Positions 21,990-33,397 of a stretch of DNA of 64,000 bases are shown in pieces (positions within the stretch are counted from its first letter, which is position 1; every line of letters starts with the position of its first letter). Where the stretch lies: NCBI GenBank assembly GCA_030704615.1, contig CM060732.1, positions 22,940,001 through 23,004,000 of the forward strand. Reading direction: 5' to 3'. The stretch is from Takakia lepidozioides (taxonomy: Eukaryota > Streptophyta > Takakiopsida > Takakiales > Takakiaceae). A model generated the notes under the pieces. It saw only the letters and a program-made list of their open reading frames with translations, searched no databases and was not told the origin of the DNA. Both the position numbers and the translations under genes were made by a program.

Positions 21990-23800
21990 GCCAGAGCGGC
22001 CATGTGTGGCAAGCTGTGACAGGCTGTGATGGGCTGTGACAGGCTGTGCCCTGTGCCCTGTGGGGCTGTGACGGGCTGTGCGGGGCTGTGACAGGCTGTG
22101 CCCTGAGGCCTGTGGGGCTGTGACGGGCTGTGAGGGGCTGTGACAGGCCGTGCCTGAGGCCTTTGGGGCTGTGACGGGCTGTGAGGGGCTGTGACAGGCC
22201 GTGCCTGAGGCCTTTGGGGCTGTGACGGGCTGTGAGGGGCTGTGACAGGCCGTGCCTGAGGCCTTTGGGGCTGTGACGGGCTGTGAGGGGCTGTGACAGG
22301 CCGTGCCTGAGGCCTTTGGGGCTGTGACGGGCTGTGAGGGGCTGTGACAGGCTGTGCCCTGTGCCCTGTGGGGCTGTGACGGGCTGTGTCAGGCTGTGAC
22401 AGGCCGTGCCCAGTGGCCTTTGGGGCTGTGACGGGCTGTGCGGGGCTGTGACAGGCTGTGCCCTGAGGCCTGTGGGGCTGTGATGGGCTGTGACAGGCTG
22501 TGCCCATGGCCTTTGAGGCTGTGATGGGCTGTGAGGGGCTGTGACAGGCCGTGCCCATGGCCTTTGGGGCTGTGACGGGCTGTGAGGGGCTGTGACAGGC
22601 CGTGCCTGAGGCCTTTGGGGCTGTGACAGGCTGTGCCCTGTGCCCTGTGGGGCTGTGACGGGCTGTGTCAGGCTGTGACAGGCCGTGCCCAGTGGCCTTT
22701 GGGGCTGTGACGGGCTGTGCGGGGCTGTGACAGGCTGTGCCCTGAGGCCTGTGGGGCTGTGACGGGCTGTGACAGGCTGTGCCCATGGCCTTTGAGGCTG
22801 TGACGGGCTGTGAGGGGCTGTGACAGGCCGTGCCTGAGGCCTTTGAGGCTGTGACGGGCTGTGAGGGGCTGTGACAGGCCGTGCCCATGGCCTTTGGGCT
22901 GTGATGGGCTGTGAGGGGCTGTGACAGGCCGTGCCTGAGGCCTTTGGGCTGTGACGGGCTGTGAGGGGCTGTGACAGGCCGTGCCCATGGCCTTTGGGGC
23001 TGTGACGGGCTGTGAGGGGCTGTGACAGGCCGTGCCTGAGGCCTTTGGGGCTGTGACGGGCTGTGAGGGCTGTGACAGGCTGTGCCCTGTGCCCTGTGGG
23101 GCTGTGACGGGCTGTGTCAGGCTGTGACAGGCTGTGCCCAGTGGCCTTTGGGGCTGTGACGGGCTGTGCGGGGCTGTGACAGGCTGTGCCCTGAGGCCTG
23201 TGGGGCTGTGACGGCTGTGACAGGCTGTGACGGGCTGTGAGGGGCTGTGACAGGCTGTGCCTGAGGCCTCTGGGGCTGTGACGGGCTGTGAGGGGCTGTG
23301 ACAGGCCGTGCCTGAGGCCTTTGAGGCTGTGAGGGGCTGTGAGGGGCTGTGACAGGCCGTGCCCATGGCCTCTGGGGCTGTGACGGGCTGTGAGGGGCTG
23401 TGACAGGCCGTGCCTGAGGCCTCTGGGGCTGTGATGGGCTGTGACGGGCTGTGACAGGCCGTGCCTGAGGCCTTTGAGGCTGTGACGGGCTTGAGGGGCT
23501 GTGACAGGCCGTGCCCATGGCCTTTGGGGCTGTGACGGGCTGTGACGGGCTGTGACAGGCCGTGCCTGAGGCCTTTGGGGCTGTGACGGGCTGTGATGGG
23601 GTGTGACAGGCCGTGCCCATGGCCTTTGGGGCTGTGACGGGCTGTGAGGGCTGTGATAGGCCGTGCCTGAGGCCTTTGGGGCTGTGAGGGGCTGTGACAG
23701 GCTGTGCCTGAGGCCTTTGAGGCTGTGACGAGCTGTGGGGGCTGTGACAGGCTGTGCCCAGTGGCCTGTGGGACTGTGACGGCTGTGACCAGTGAGCTGT
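21990..23800. repeat. 51-bp GC-rich minisatellite, about 35 units
   Basis: The unit is three GGGCTGTGAN decamers followed by AGGCCGTGCC and TGAGGCCTTTG, 51 bp in total. Variants replace TGAGG with CATGG or CAGTGG and GGCCGTGCC with GGCTGTGCCCTG. Because 51 is divisible by three and lacks stops on the minus strand, long open frames arise there (17-residue repeats such as GTACHSPSQPVTAPKAS). Unit indels move the open frame between phases, so I regard these as accidental. The array lies upstream of the gag at 24.1 kb and may be part of the element's LTR or leader. Confidence 0.85.
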
Positions 23801-24078
23801 GTGGGCCTGTGCTGGTCTGTGGTGGCCCGTGTTGACCTGTGGATGGCCTGTGCTGACTCGTGGAGGCACTGGTGGACTAAGGACTGGCATGTGGTCTGGA
23901 AGGCCGAATTTTGAAGCTCGTGGAGGGCGGTTTGAGGAGTATCTTCATGATATTCCCATGGTCATGCAAGTTCAGGTGTAGGCTATGTTAGGAACTTAGT
24001 ATTCCAAACCATAAGCCGCAACAGGTTCTCTACCCGGTTACCTTGTGGAGAGGGGGTTAGGGACATGTTCATGACCGG
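23800..24078 (+). other. Putative 5' leader of the gag region
   Basis: Degenerate CTGTGGTGGCC-type words fade out by about 23880, followed by unique sequence up to the gag start. No tRNA-primer binding site was recognised. Confidence 0.3.
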
Positions 24079-25586
24079 TTGAGTGTCAACACGGAGGTGC
24101 CACTAGTTGCTGGGGACAGTGCCGGTTCGAGCACTAGCGATACTAGTGGGTACACGAGACGAGGTGTGCGGTTTAGGCCACCTTCACCTCCTGTGTCTTC
24201 CACAGAAGGTTCTGATTCGGATTGTGAATCAGGAGGGCTCATACCGGTGGTGCAAGTTGTTTCTTTGCCATTGTTGTGGGACACAATGGAGGAGATGTAT
24301 GGAGCTACCAAGGGGCCACGAAGGTACTCTGGGGCGGTGGGCACCATTGAGTTGGATGATTTTATCCAAGAGTTTGATAGTTGGTGTGATTTGCAGCAAA
24401 TGCGCAATCCACAACTATTTACGCCGTTCATGGCATGGAAAGGGCTGTTTCAGCACCTTGAGGGGCCGCCTATGGATGATTACCATGAGTTCAGGCGGGG
24501 GCATGAGGTTGAGATCGAGGAGTGGAGGATGTACTGGTCACCCGACTATGTCTCCATCACTAGGGGCACTAGAGCCACGAGGGCAGTGGCTACACCTGCC
24601 GCTGCACCGGCAGCTTCAGCAAGTAGCAGTGGGACTGGTGGTACAGTAGCTACGACATCCACCCAAGCCACTACCGCACCAGCACTAGCACCCGTGCCTG
24701 CCTTCAACCCTGTTGTGGAGTTCTTCGAAGAGTTGAGAGGGAACTACCAAGGGTGAGGACAGAGAAGTTGCGGAGCTTGCAAGAGTTCCAACGGAAGCCG
24801 ACCGAGAGCTTGAGGGAGGCTTTCACTCGCATGAGGCGCTTGATAAATGTAACCCAAGGGGTTACGGAAGCTCAGGCAGTCCAATTCTGGTATGGGATAT
24901 TGGACAAGGAGCTGAGGAGAAGGGTGCGGGATGCAACTCTCCTACAAGCGGCCCAACCCACCTTAGCAATGTGTTTTTGCTGGCAGAGCGGATAGAGCTC
25001 AACATGGTGGAGGAACGAGTGGTCATGGTGGGATTTGCTAAGGAGACACCACGGGGTAGTGGTGCTCCTAGCCAACCACTACCTCAACGTGCTCAAGGCA
25101 ACAAGGGGGCTCAGGTGAAGCTCAGGGAAGGGCAGAGAGGACCTCAGATGCAGGGGTCTCTCCCTTCATTTGCTGGCCAACAACGGGCGGATGTGGTGTG
25201 CTGGACATGTGGAGGACCCCATGCCAAGAAGGATTGCCCAGAGGGAGGCAAAGGGCCGGCACATGCACAGCCTGCACAGTTGCAGTGTGGGCATTATGGC
25301 AAGCACGGGCATGGAGAGGCCCAGTGTTATGGTTTGCATCCTGAGTTGCGCCCAGGCCAGTTCCAAGGGAACAATGGTGGCCGGGGCGAGGTGGAGCAGC
25401 CCAGAGAGGACGAGGTGGCCAGCCACGAGGTGCAGGCCAAGGGCAAGCTCAACGTGGCCAAGGACGCGGAGGTCAGGGTGTTGACCAAGGCATGGCCAAC
25501 CGGCTTCAGCAGCTAGAGCAGAGGCTCGCTGCCATGGCTACAGCTCAGGTGGTACCGGCTCTAAGGCCGGATGGTCCACCTCCTGC
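24079..25586 (+). pseudogene. Ty3/gypsy gag, frameshifted, running into an assembly gap
   Basis: The capsid-like region is at 24079-24756 (FIQEFDSWCDLQQMRN, then an Ala/Ser/Thr-rich spacer), continuing in a second frame at 24753-24990 (KLRSLQEFQRKPTESLREAF, typical retrotransposon gag) and a third at 24971-25516. Two zinc knuckles follow. The first is CWTCGGPHAKKDC. The second, CGHYGKHGHGEAQC, has lost its second Cys to Tyr (Cys in the 61-kb copy). At least three frameshifts separate the pieces; one is a missing G near 25385 compared with the 61-kb copy. From about 25005 to the gap it is nearly identical to the minus-strand gag at 61264-60690, so both belong to one recent family. Confidence 0.85.
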
Positions 25587-26086
25587 NNNNNNNNNNNNNN
25601 NNNNNNNNNNNNNNNNNNNNNNNNNNNNNNNNNNNNNNNNNNNNNNNNNNNNNNNNNNNNNNNNNNNNNNNNNNNNNNNNNNNNNNNNNNNNNNNNNNNN
25701 NNNNNNNNNNNNNNNNNNNNNNNNNNNNNNNNNNNNNNNNNNNNNNNNNNNNNNNNNNNNNNNNNNNNNNNNNNNNNNNNNNNNNNNNNNNNNNNNNNNN
25801 NNNNNNNNNNNNNNNNNNNNNNNNNNNNNNNNNNNNNNNNNNNNNNNNNNNNNNNNNNNNNNNNNNNNNNNNNNNNNNNNNNNNNNNNNNNNNNNNNNNN
25901 NNNNNNNNNNNNNNNNNNNNNNNNNNNNNNNNNNNNNNNNNNNNNNNNNNNNNNNNNNNNNNNNNNNNNNNNNNNNNNNNNNNNNNNNNNNNNNNNNNNN
26001 NNNNNNNNNNNNNNNNNNNNNNNNNNNNNNNNNNNNNNNNNNNNNNNNNNNNNNNNNNNNNNNNNNNNNNNNNNNNNNNNNNNNNN
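25587..26086. other. Assembly gap (500 N)
   Basis: Exactly 500 N, so probably a placeholder of unknown true length. Sequence left of it is retrotransposon gag; sequence right of it is unrelated AT-rich DNA. Confidence 1.
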
Positions 26087-27962
26087 TGGACAGTGGCGAA
26101 ATTAATGATAGTACATGCGTGGATGCATAGATCGCCGCCAAGACCAATGTTGGTCCAAATTTGAAAAAATAATGAAGCAATGTGCAAAATTCTCATAGAG
26201 TATGAGCATGGAGGTATTGAACTTCTTGTACCTATATTTGCGTTGCGCATATTTTTAGCACATTACTTTTGTAGAGTAGTACTTTTGTAGACTAGTTGGT
26301 CTCACCAAAAACAACATTCAATACTAAATGATCAATATCAGCTGATAAATACTAGAAAATTGCTCTAATCTTCATTTGGTCATAGTCCATTTTAACGTAT
26401 CTTTGAGCTTGAAATGTCATACTGTCAAAGCTCTCGATTAATAAATGAATTTAAAGCTTGTATTTTTCAGGCCAAAATTGCAATCATATATGTGATGCAG
26501 CTTAAAGTTTGCATAGAAAAGTACATAGAAAGTACATACTACAAATAAAATTCAATTGTTCTTGATGCATCTCAAGAGTTCCAAAGCGAACTAACTACCT
26601 TCATGGTCAAAAATACCTGGAGTGGTAGTAGAAATGCCTTGGGGTCCCAATGTGTTGGGGAACTACATGGGGATCCGCTAGAAATCATGGAATGATAGCT
26701 TCAAGAATCTTAGAGGATGAAAGAATGCCCATTTAGTCCTCGCAAAATCTGTCTTCCTTCTTAAGGCTCTCCAAATCCCAACCATAATTTGTATCTGGCA
26801 TTGAATCAAGGCTGTTAGAGAAGAAAATTAGCTTTACAATGGTGTTTGTTATCACTTAGGCCAAATTGATATTGTTAGGCAAGGATCTATTTGAGAAATT
26901 GAGATGAACAACAAAGGAGCAATGTTTAAGTAGGTTTCTCTTTATAGTTATGTGTATGTACTATGTAGTACCTTTCTTTGGCAACATGGACAAAATGGTT
27001 TGCCATGGCTGAAGTCTATCCCGACCAGATCATCAAAAGTTTATACAATTGAATTGCACATATCGTGTGGACTTCAGATTGCTTTGAACTATCAATTTAA
27101 GATCTAATTGTAGAAAGTAGAATTTTCTCACACAGGCAAATTCTTTCATTCTTCTTTTTATGTCTCGTATTGTTATCCCTTTACTATGTCTTCTTAAACA
27201 CTTCAACCCCTAACAATTACCCTCCAATGGGTGTGACTCTCTGTATCTGATGTCAATCTCATGCGATATGTATAAACTTTCAAAGAACAATATCTTATGT
27301 TGTAGATACACTGAAATGCTGACACTTAGTCAAGTATGCAAGTCTTAGTGTGCTTGTAATTATCTATACCAACATATTTGAAATTCTATCGTTTCAAGCT
27401 CAACTTAAGTATAAAAAATAAAATAAGAATATGTTCATAATGAAATCCAATCAAATGCCAATATCAATTTTTATGTTATATTAATTTGAATACTTATTAA
27501 GAAAATAATCAAGAGAAGAAGTACTTTATATGTCATATTCCCAAAGGTCAACCTAACATGTTTCTTTGGGTGGGTTTTTTATTTTTTCTCCTCTTTGTTT
27601 TTGTATTTTGTTAAAAATAGAACAAAATACAAAGAATGTATAGATGAAGATAGTTAGATCTCAAAGCTTGCTAGAAATAATGTGTACTCAATTTAAATGA
27701 TGTTTAATGTATTTTGGATCTCTAAACATATACTACAAGCTGTTTCTTTGTTAATCTCTAACAAAGCTTAAAGAAAATATGGTAATATGTACCTCATTTA
27801 ATCTTGGAAAGACTTTATATTAATCTAAGACTTTGAGTACTAAGATAGGTAGTTATGCTGATATAATTAGATGACAAACAATTATATTGACAATGGTGCA
27901 CTCTTTTTGTGAACCAGCAGCTTGATGAGTTGTCGGTGTCCAGCTTGGAACATGATAACCCT
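26087..27962. other. AT-rich gene-free stretch
   Basis: No coding region, RNA gene or obvious repeat was recognised. It contains the presumed promoter of the aspartic protease gene. Confidence 0.4.
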
Positions 27963-29625
27963 ATGCACCGGCGAAGGGCGCGAGCTGTGAAATTTATTAG
28001 TTTCTTGATAATTATTTCAGTTGTGACCTTCTTTTGGCTTACAAAACTTTTGTATTTGGGTAACTATAACCCAAGGGATGATCAACGTTCATCAATTCTA
28101 CTCAAATTATATCTTAGAAAGAAATGTAATCTTTCAATAATTGGGATCGCCCAACAATATCGTGGCAGAATCATGCAGGGGTCGCATGACCCTTCCTGGG
28201 CACTTCATGGTGGGGTTTGGAGGAGCGTCCCAGAAAATCAGAGAAGGTATATACATATATCCCCGCTAAGCTCCATTCACTTTGGCCAAAAATTCAGACT
28301 CAAATATATTCGCTATAACCACAAATTTGGTCACAATTGTTAGATATATTCATCCCCTGATTGTTTGTGTAATGTCCCACATTAATTAAGATGATGTATA
28401 ATATATTATATAGATATAGTCCTCAATATTCCAAAAAATATTTTCAAAAATATTTTTTATACACATCATATGTTTTGAATTAGGAATGTTTCTCAGTTGC
28501 ACAAGATACTATGTGAAATTAATGATTGGTCGTCCTCCTAAAATATATCATTTGGATATCGATACTGGCAGCGGCATAACTTGGGTTGGTTGTAACTGGG
28601 GTGGCCAAGCACCGAGGAAGGTAGCTTTTGTCCCATATCATACTGGAGCAATGTTCATAATGTAAAATGATGATATTTGATTAAAAAAAGATATTATAAT
28701 TATAAGATGTTTCAATACTATTATTTGATTAAATGATCCAGTGACATTTATTTAGCATTATAATAAAACTAAAAAATAAATAAATAAAGGTATACTTGAC
28801 ATTTGCTTTACAGGGACCAAATGAATTGTACATACCCATGGCATCAGAAGTATTGAATTGCGAACACAAACGACATTTGTGCCAATCGTTTCAAAGAAGA
28901 AATTTAGTACGAAAATGTTGGCATGCAGATTCTTTTCTATGTCCATTTCATATAAGGTATACTGATAATACAGTCTCGGAAGGTATTGTTGTGGAGGATT
29001 TTATCACATTCAATGTAAACCGTGGAGAGCCGATTGAGGACAAATTAGCATTTGGGTTTGTATTTTTGTATCAACTTCATGTATTGTTACAAATATATGA
29101 CGATATATATTATAGTAGTTTAGATATACTTATAGACTGTGAGCATGTCTTGAAATATAACAAGTATAATGGCTCTTCCTTTTTTGAATAGAAAGACTCT
29201 CTAAATTCGTCCATAATTAATTGAAACCCTGATAAAAGTATATACTGGCTATATACTTCTACCACATTCTAAAATTTCATTGTCTTCCATGGTCACTTTT
29301 TCATCCATTATTTTTTTTCTCACTAATAATGCAACCAAGGATGGGGAAGGTAAAACACGATCAAATTGATATTGGCATTTATTTGTAGTCTCGAGGAGCC
29401 AATAAATAAAAATGATGTTTAGTACGCACTAGAACATATTATATTTTTAGTATCTTTTCACAAGTTATTTTTTCCCTCTACAACTTTGAACAACGCATAT
29501 TTCATTTGACTTCAGCTAGTCTACAAATATAAATGTTGTGACAATTTTGAATGGTTTGGCAGATGTAGTAATAAGCAAATGAACATGGAACTCTATAACG
29601 ACTTAGGTGAAAACGACAGCAAAGA

Positions 29626-29694
29626 TTGTACTCATAAGACGTTGTTTGCCGCAGCCTAAAGGATTATCAGCAAAAAAAAAAATGACAGTAAAGA
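29626..29694 (-). mobile_element. Short LINE-3'-related insertion in protease exon 4
   Basis: It is flanked by near-identical 11-mers, GACAGCAAAGA at 29615-29625 and GACAGTAAAGA at 29684-29694. It contains ACTCATAAGACGTTGTTTGC, the reverse complement of the conserved LINE 3' end found at 8.0, 43.0 and 50.2 kb. Removing it restores a continuous protease reading frame (DSKETDGLLGIDRDSS). Confidence 0.65.
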
Positions 29695-30055
29695 GACAGA
29701 CGGATTATTAGGGATAGACAGGGATTCGTCAACGTTGCAGTGGCAATTGAAAACAAAGGGTTTAATAACCAAGAACATTATAGGAGTTTGTCTAAGTGCA
29801 AATTTGGAAGAGGGCTATGATGCAGCATCGGGCTATCTTTTCTTTGGAGATCATGAAGTAATTTTGAAAAATGAACTAACATGGACGAGGACGGTCAACG
29901 TAGATGGGTTCGTAAATTTATGCTTTGATACAATCTTACTGAAATTTTAAAGCACTATTCAAGTTCTCACGTTTTAGTTTAATACACATTACAGATTCTC
30001 ATCATATATTATTATTATTATTTCACTATAGTATACCAGAAAGATCACTTATTAA

Positions 30056-30885
30056 CCCTTAAGTTCCCAAGCGACCTGAATCGGGTCACTTTGAATTTGC
30101 AGTTCGACCAAATTTTTGCAGATCTATCTGATGGGCCCCACTCCTGAAGCTTTAATGACAAGGGATTTGTCTCGAGTATGATGCAAAAAACAAAAAAAAC
30201 AAAAAAACAAAAGCTACGACCTACAAAAAATATCTTAGATCTCTCATTTACGTTTTTGGCCTGAAAAGGGCTTGTTGACCGCTGACGTGGCAGGTAAACA
30301 AGCCCAAAACAGATTGCACTCCAAAGGCCATTTTTGGCAGAAAATTAGCAATTTTGGAAAAAGCACTTCACCTTGTGGTGTGTGAGCATTACATACACAC
30401 ATACACACATCCACCATTGGCTTTTAAAAAATTTGTAGAAAAAAAAGTACTTCATTTGGAGGCACATTTTCTCTTGTCAATTTTGAGATTTCAACCCCTA
30501 TGCAATTGCATGCATAGCAACCATAGGTGAAAAATCAGTTGGATCTGCAATTTAGTGGGGTCATAGCCACTCCACTATTGATTTGGAAATGGTGGGTCTT
30601 GGGGCAAGCAAAATTGGGTAAAGCTAGGTTTTGATTTGGTCAAACCAATTTCTTTCTCACTTTTTTTTTGGGACCTGATATTTGAGGTCCGGGCCAACGC
30701 TATAATCTCACAATTTCCACGGTGGACTTGGCTCATTTTTTTGGATGTCATGCATAAATGAGCTGGGCCCACTGCTATAAGGCTGGAATCTCTCGATGAT
30801 TTTTGGTAGGTTTCTAGGGGCAATTTACTGCAGCTGGGTACCCAAAATTGGTAAAATGTCAAAAAAGGGCTTGGGAACTTCAGGG
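30056..30885. mobile_element. piggyBac-like MITE with TTAA target sites
   Basis: An 830-bp non-coding element in intron 4 of the protease gene. The left end reads CCCTTAAGTTCCCAAG and the right end is its reverse complement with one mismatch. TTAA flanks both ends (30052-30055 and 30886-30889). CCC-starting termini with a TTAA duplication are diagnostic of the piggyBac superfamily. A subterminal palindromic block GCGACCTGAATCGGGTCAC follows the left end. There is no transposase, so it is non-autonomous. Confidence 0.7.
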
Positions 30886-32869
30886 TTAAAGTCTCATGTA
30901 AGTTACTAGGTTGAGTGACTATCATTTATGCATTGAAAAATAGACATACAGTTGTTTCAGCAAAGATTCTATAATTTATGGGTTCAAGATATACATCTAC
31001 AGTACTAATTTTATACTCTATATACTTATGATATGATTATAATATATCTAATATCATAACTATATTGGTTTAACTATAAGGACACCATGTTACTACAATA
31101 CATTATCAAACTTGAATATACACAAATATATGAATTTGATTTGCTGCAGATACCGTGATGTTTGCCTTGGGAAATTTGTCGCCCTTAAATATGGGCACAA
31201 CCAAACAATAGAAGATTCAACACTGTTAAGCAATCAAGATGACTGGCCAATATATCATAATATCATATTTGATTCTGGCACTGAACTCACATATTTGGAA
31301 AATAAATTTTATGACCCCTTATCTCTAATCGTAAGTCCATGACCTTGTATTACCATAAAATTTCATTCATTCACATAATATTTATTTTTAAAATTTTAAA
31401 TATTCTAAATATGCATCTTTAAACTATGAACAATTTAACTCATGTATTTCACGTGTAGGGATCAGATAAAATTTATTGCTCTCTCTCATGGTTACAAGCA
31501 AGTACTCGATCCGTACTGAATGAGTATCGTTCGTATTGGAGTCACGAGAAAGATCGTAATCTACGGTAGTAACTACTTGAATCACATATTCAATCCTTTT
31601 GGCTCTCAGACTTTCATCAAAATATGCTTCAGTTGCTCATATTATATATTTTTTGATGAATGAATCTCATAAATAAATAATTCAAACATAATGTGAAAAT
31701 ATCGAAAGAAAAAAAATGGAGAAATAAGGTTAGAGGGAGATCACCAACTTGGATTTTTCATTTCCTATTGCAATACTAATATCAACTTGTGTTGATATTA
31801 AGCCTGCCAATTCGGCTTCAAAAAATAAAAACTTTTGTCTATGGTACATATAGATCACACAAAAGGATATAAAATCAGATAAAAAATAATATCAACATGA
31901 CCCATGACTTGTGATTGTGCAACCTCGGCTCATGAATAATAGAAGTGATTAAAATAAGTTAGTAATTGAATTTATGTCAAATAATTATTTTTGCTTGACA
32001 TGTGTGATAGTGAACAACCACATGACTTTGACCTCGGGAGGATGTTTCAATCTTTTGCTGTTGAATTTGAACAATATGCAAGCTCATCAGCTGAAACGAA
32101 TAGATATTCAACATATGAAATTCTTCCTGAATTACTTGAGATGGAAAGCAAGTTCCAAGATAATCCATTCTACATGTATGAAGATTTCAAATGTGTCCAT
32201 GCACACATTGATACATATAACAGATTTTCCATTATTTAATTATTAAAAATAAAACATGAATAAAAAAACAAATTAAATAAATACATGTGTCGCTGAACTA
32301 ACACCAACTTCCTCAAAAACCTCAAAGTTGATCAAATTATTATTTAGAAATATTTGACATAGATGTCCAATTTGTACAAAAGCTATATTTACTTTGGTCT
32401 CTCATTTTAGGTGTGAGACAGTTTGACGAACAGGTTGGCTCCGGATGGTATTTCTGCTTAAATGTAGTCGACAATGAGGGTGAAAATGAGATCGGAATTA
32501 TTGGTAGTACGTAATCTAAACTCTATGAAAATTTATGTAACCAACATATCTGCGTGTGTAAAAAACTTAAAAGGGAGTCCGCTACCCTAAAGACGAAGAG
32601 GCTCTTATTTATATCGACTTTAGTTGGGCATCATCCTCATCTTTCTATAGATACATGCCCCCAAAAATCACCATGATTTGATGCAAAATATGTACAATCA
32701 ATTGTTGGTGTCTTGACATGCTACTATCCACAAGTCAAAACAATTTTATCATAATGATGGGAATCTTTTGAATGTTGTAGGTATCTCAATGTCCGATTAT
32801 TTGTTTGTATATGACAATGACGACCAAAAGATTGGGTGGCGAAAAGAAAAATGCAACACCATGCTATGA

Positions 32870-33390
32870 TTTTATGTGGACTGCATCCAAATTTGGTAAA
32901 TAATGGATTAAAAAAACAGAGTGTGTTAAACATCCATCACATTTACAAATCCATCACATTTACAAGGCATATTGCTCTCCATAGAGTCCATCTAAGTGGA
33001 CATTACAAAGTGAGAGAATCTTGGAGTTGGGGAAATAAAAAGACTCGTGAAGATGAGCATTGAGTACCTTGCATTGATCCACAATTAATGTGTTTGAACA
33101 TTACGTTTGGGGGGTTCTAGTGTATGTACAAATGGCATCGTGCTTAGTAACAATGGATTTTAGGATTCGTACAAAATTTAGGTGTGGTTCTCCAAACTAT
33201 TGCAATTTATAGTTTATTGGCTCTGTCTCGCAAGGGATAGAGGAATTGTGGAGACATCTTGCCTAGGGGGAGAACTAGGCTTATCCATTAAGCCTAGTCT
33301 ATGGAAGGTTGATGGGCATGATTCATGAAGCCGTGGAAAAAGTATATAACAACATTACATCCAAGACAACGTTTTCCCGGGGCAAGGAGC
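32870..33390. other. Intergenic stretch
   Basis: Likely 3' UTR of the protease gene followed by unassigned sequence; no gene seen. Confidence 0.4.
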
Positions 33391-33397
33391 CAGGAAA

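Larger units (their letters stand above)
27963..32869 (+). pseudogene. Nepenthesin-like (A1) aspartic protease gene, exon 4 interrupted
   Basis: Exons read by hand are 27963-28246, 28497-28620, 28814-29055, 29563-29907, 31150-31330, 31459-31565, 32011 to about 32192, 32411-32506 and 32781-32869; all joins keep phase. The N-terminus has a basic patch (RRRARAVK) and a membrane anchor (FISFLIIISVVTFFWL). The first catalytic motif is DIDTGSGITWVGC in exon 2 and the second IIFDSGTELTYLEN in exon 5. Family landmarks are LITKNIIGVCLS, YLFFGDHEV and the C-terminal YLFVYDNDDQKIGW. It would be a membrane-anchored or secretory-pathway endopeptidase. A 69-nt insertion at 29626-29694 places TAA (29657-29659) in exon 4, so it is probably inactive unless spliced around. 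The end of exon 7 is uncertain, and the start could be upstream because the frame has no nearer ATG. Confidence 0.7.

Noticed and set aside
21983-23890. Long minus-strand open frames (301, 232 and 257 codons) across the minisatellite
   Set aside because: They result from a stop-free 51-bp unit; the open phase changes whenever a unit has an indel, and no start or domain is visible.
25492-26250. Open frames spanning the N block on both strands
   Set aside because: They are open only because N codons cannot be stops.
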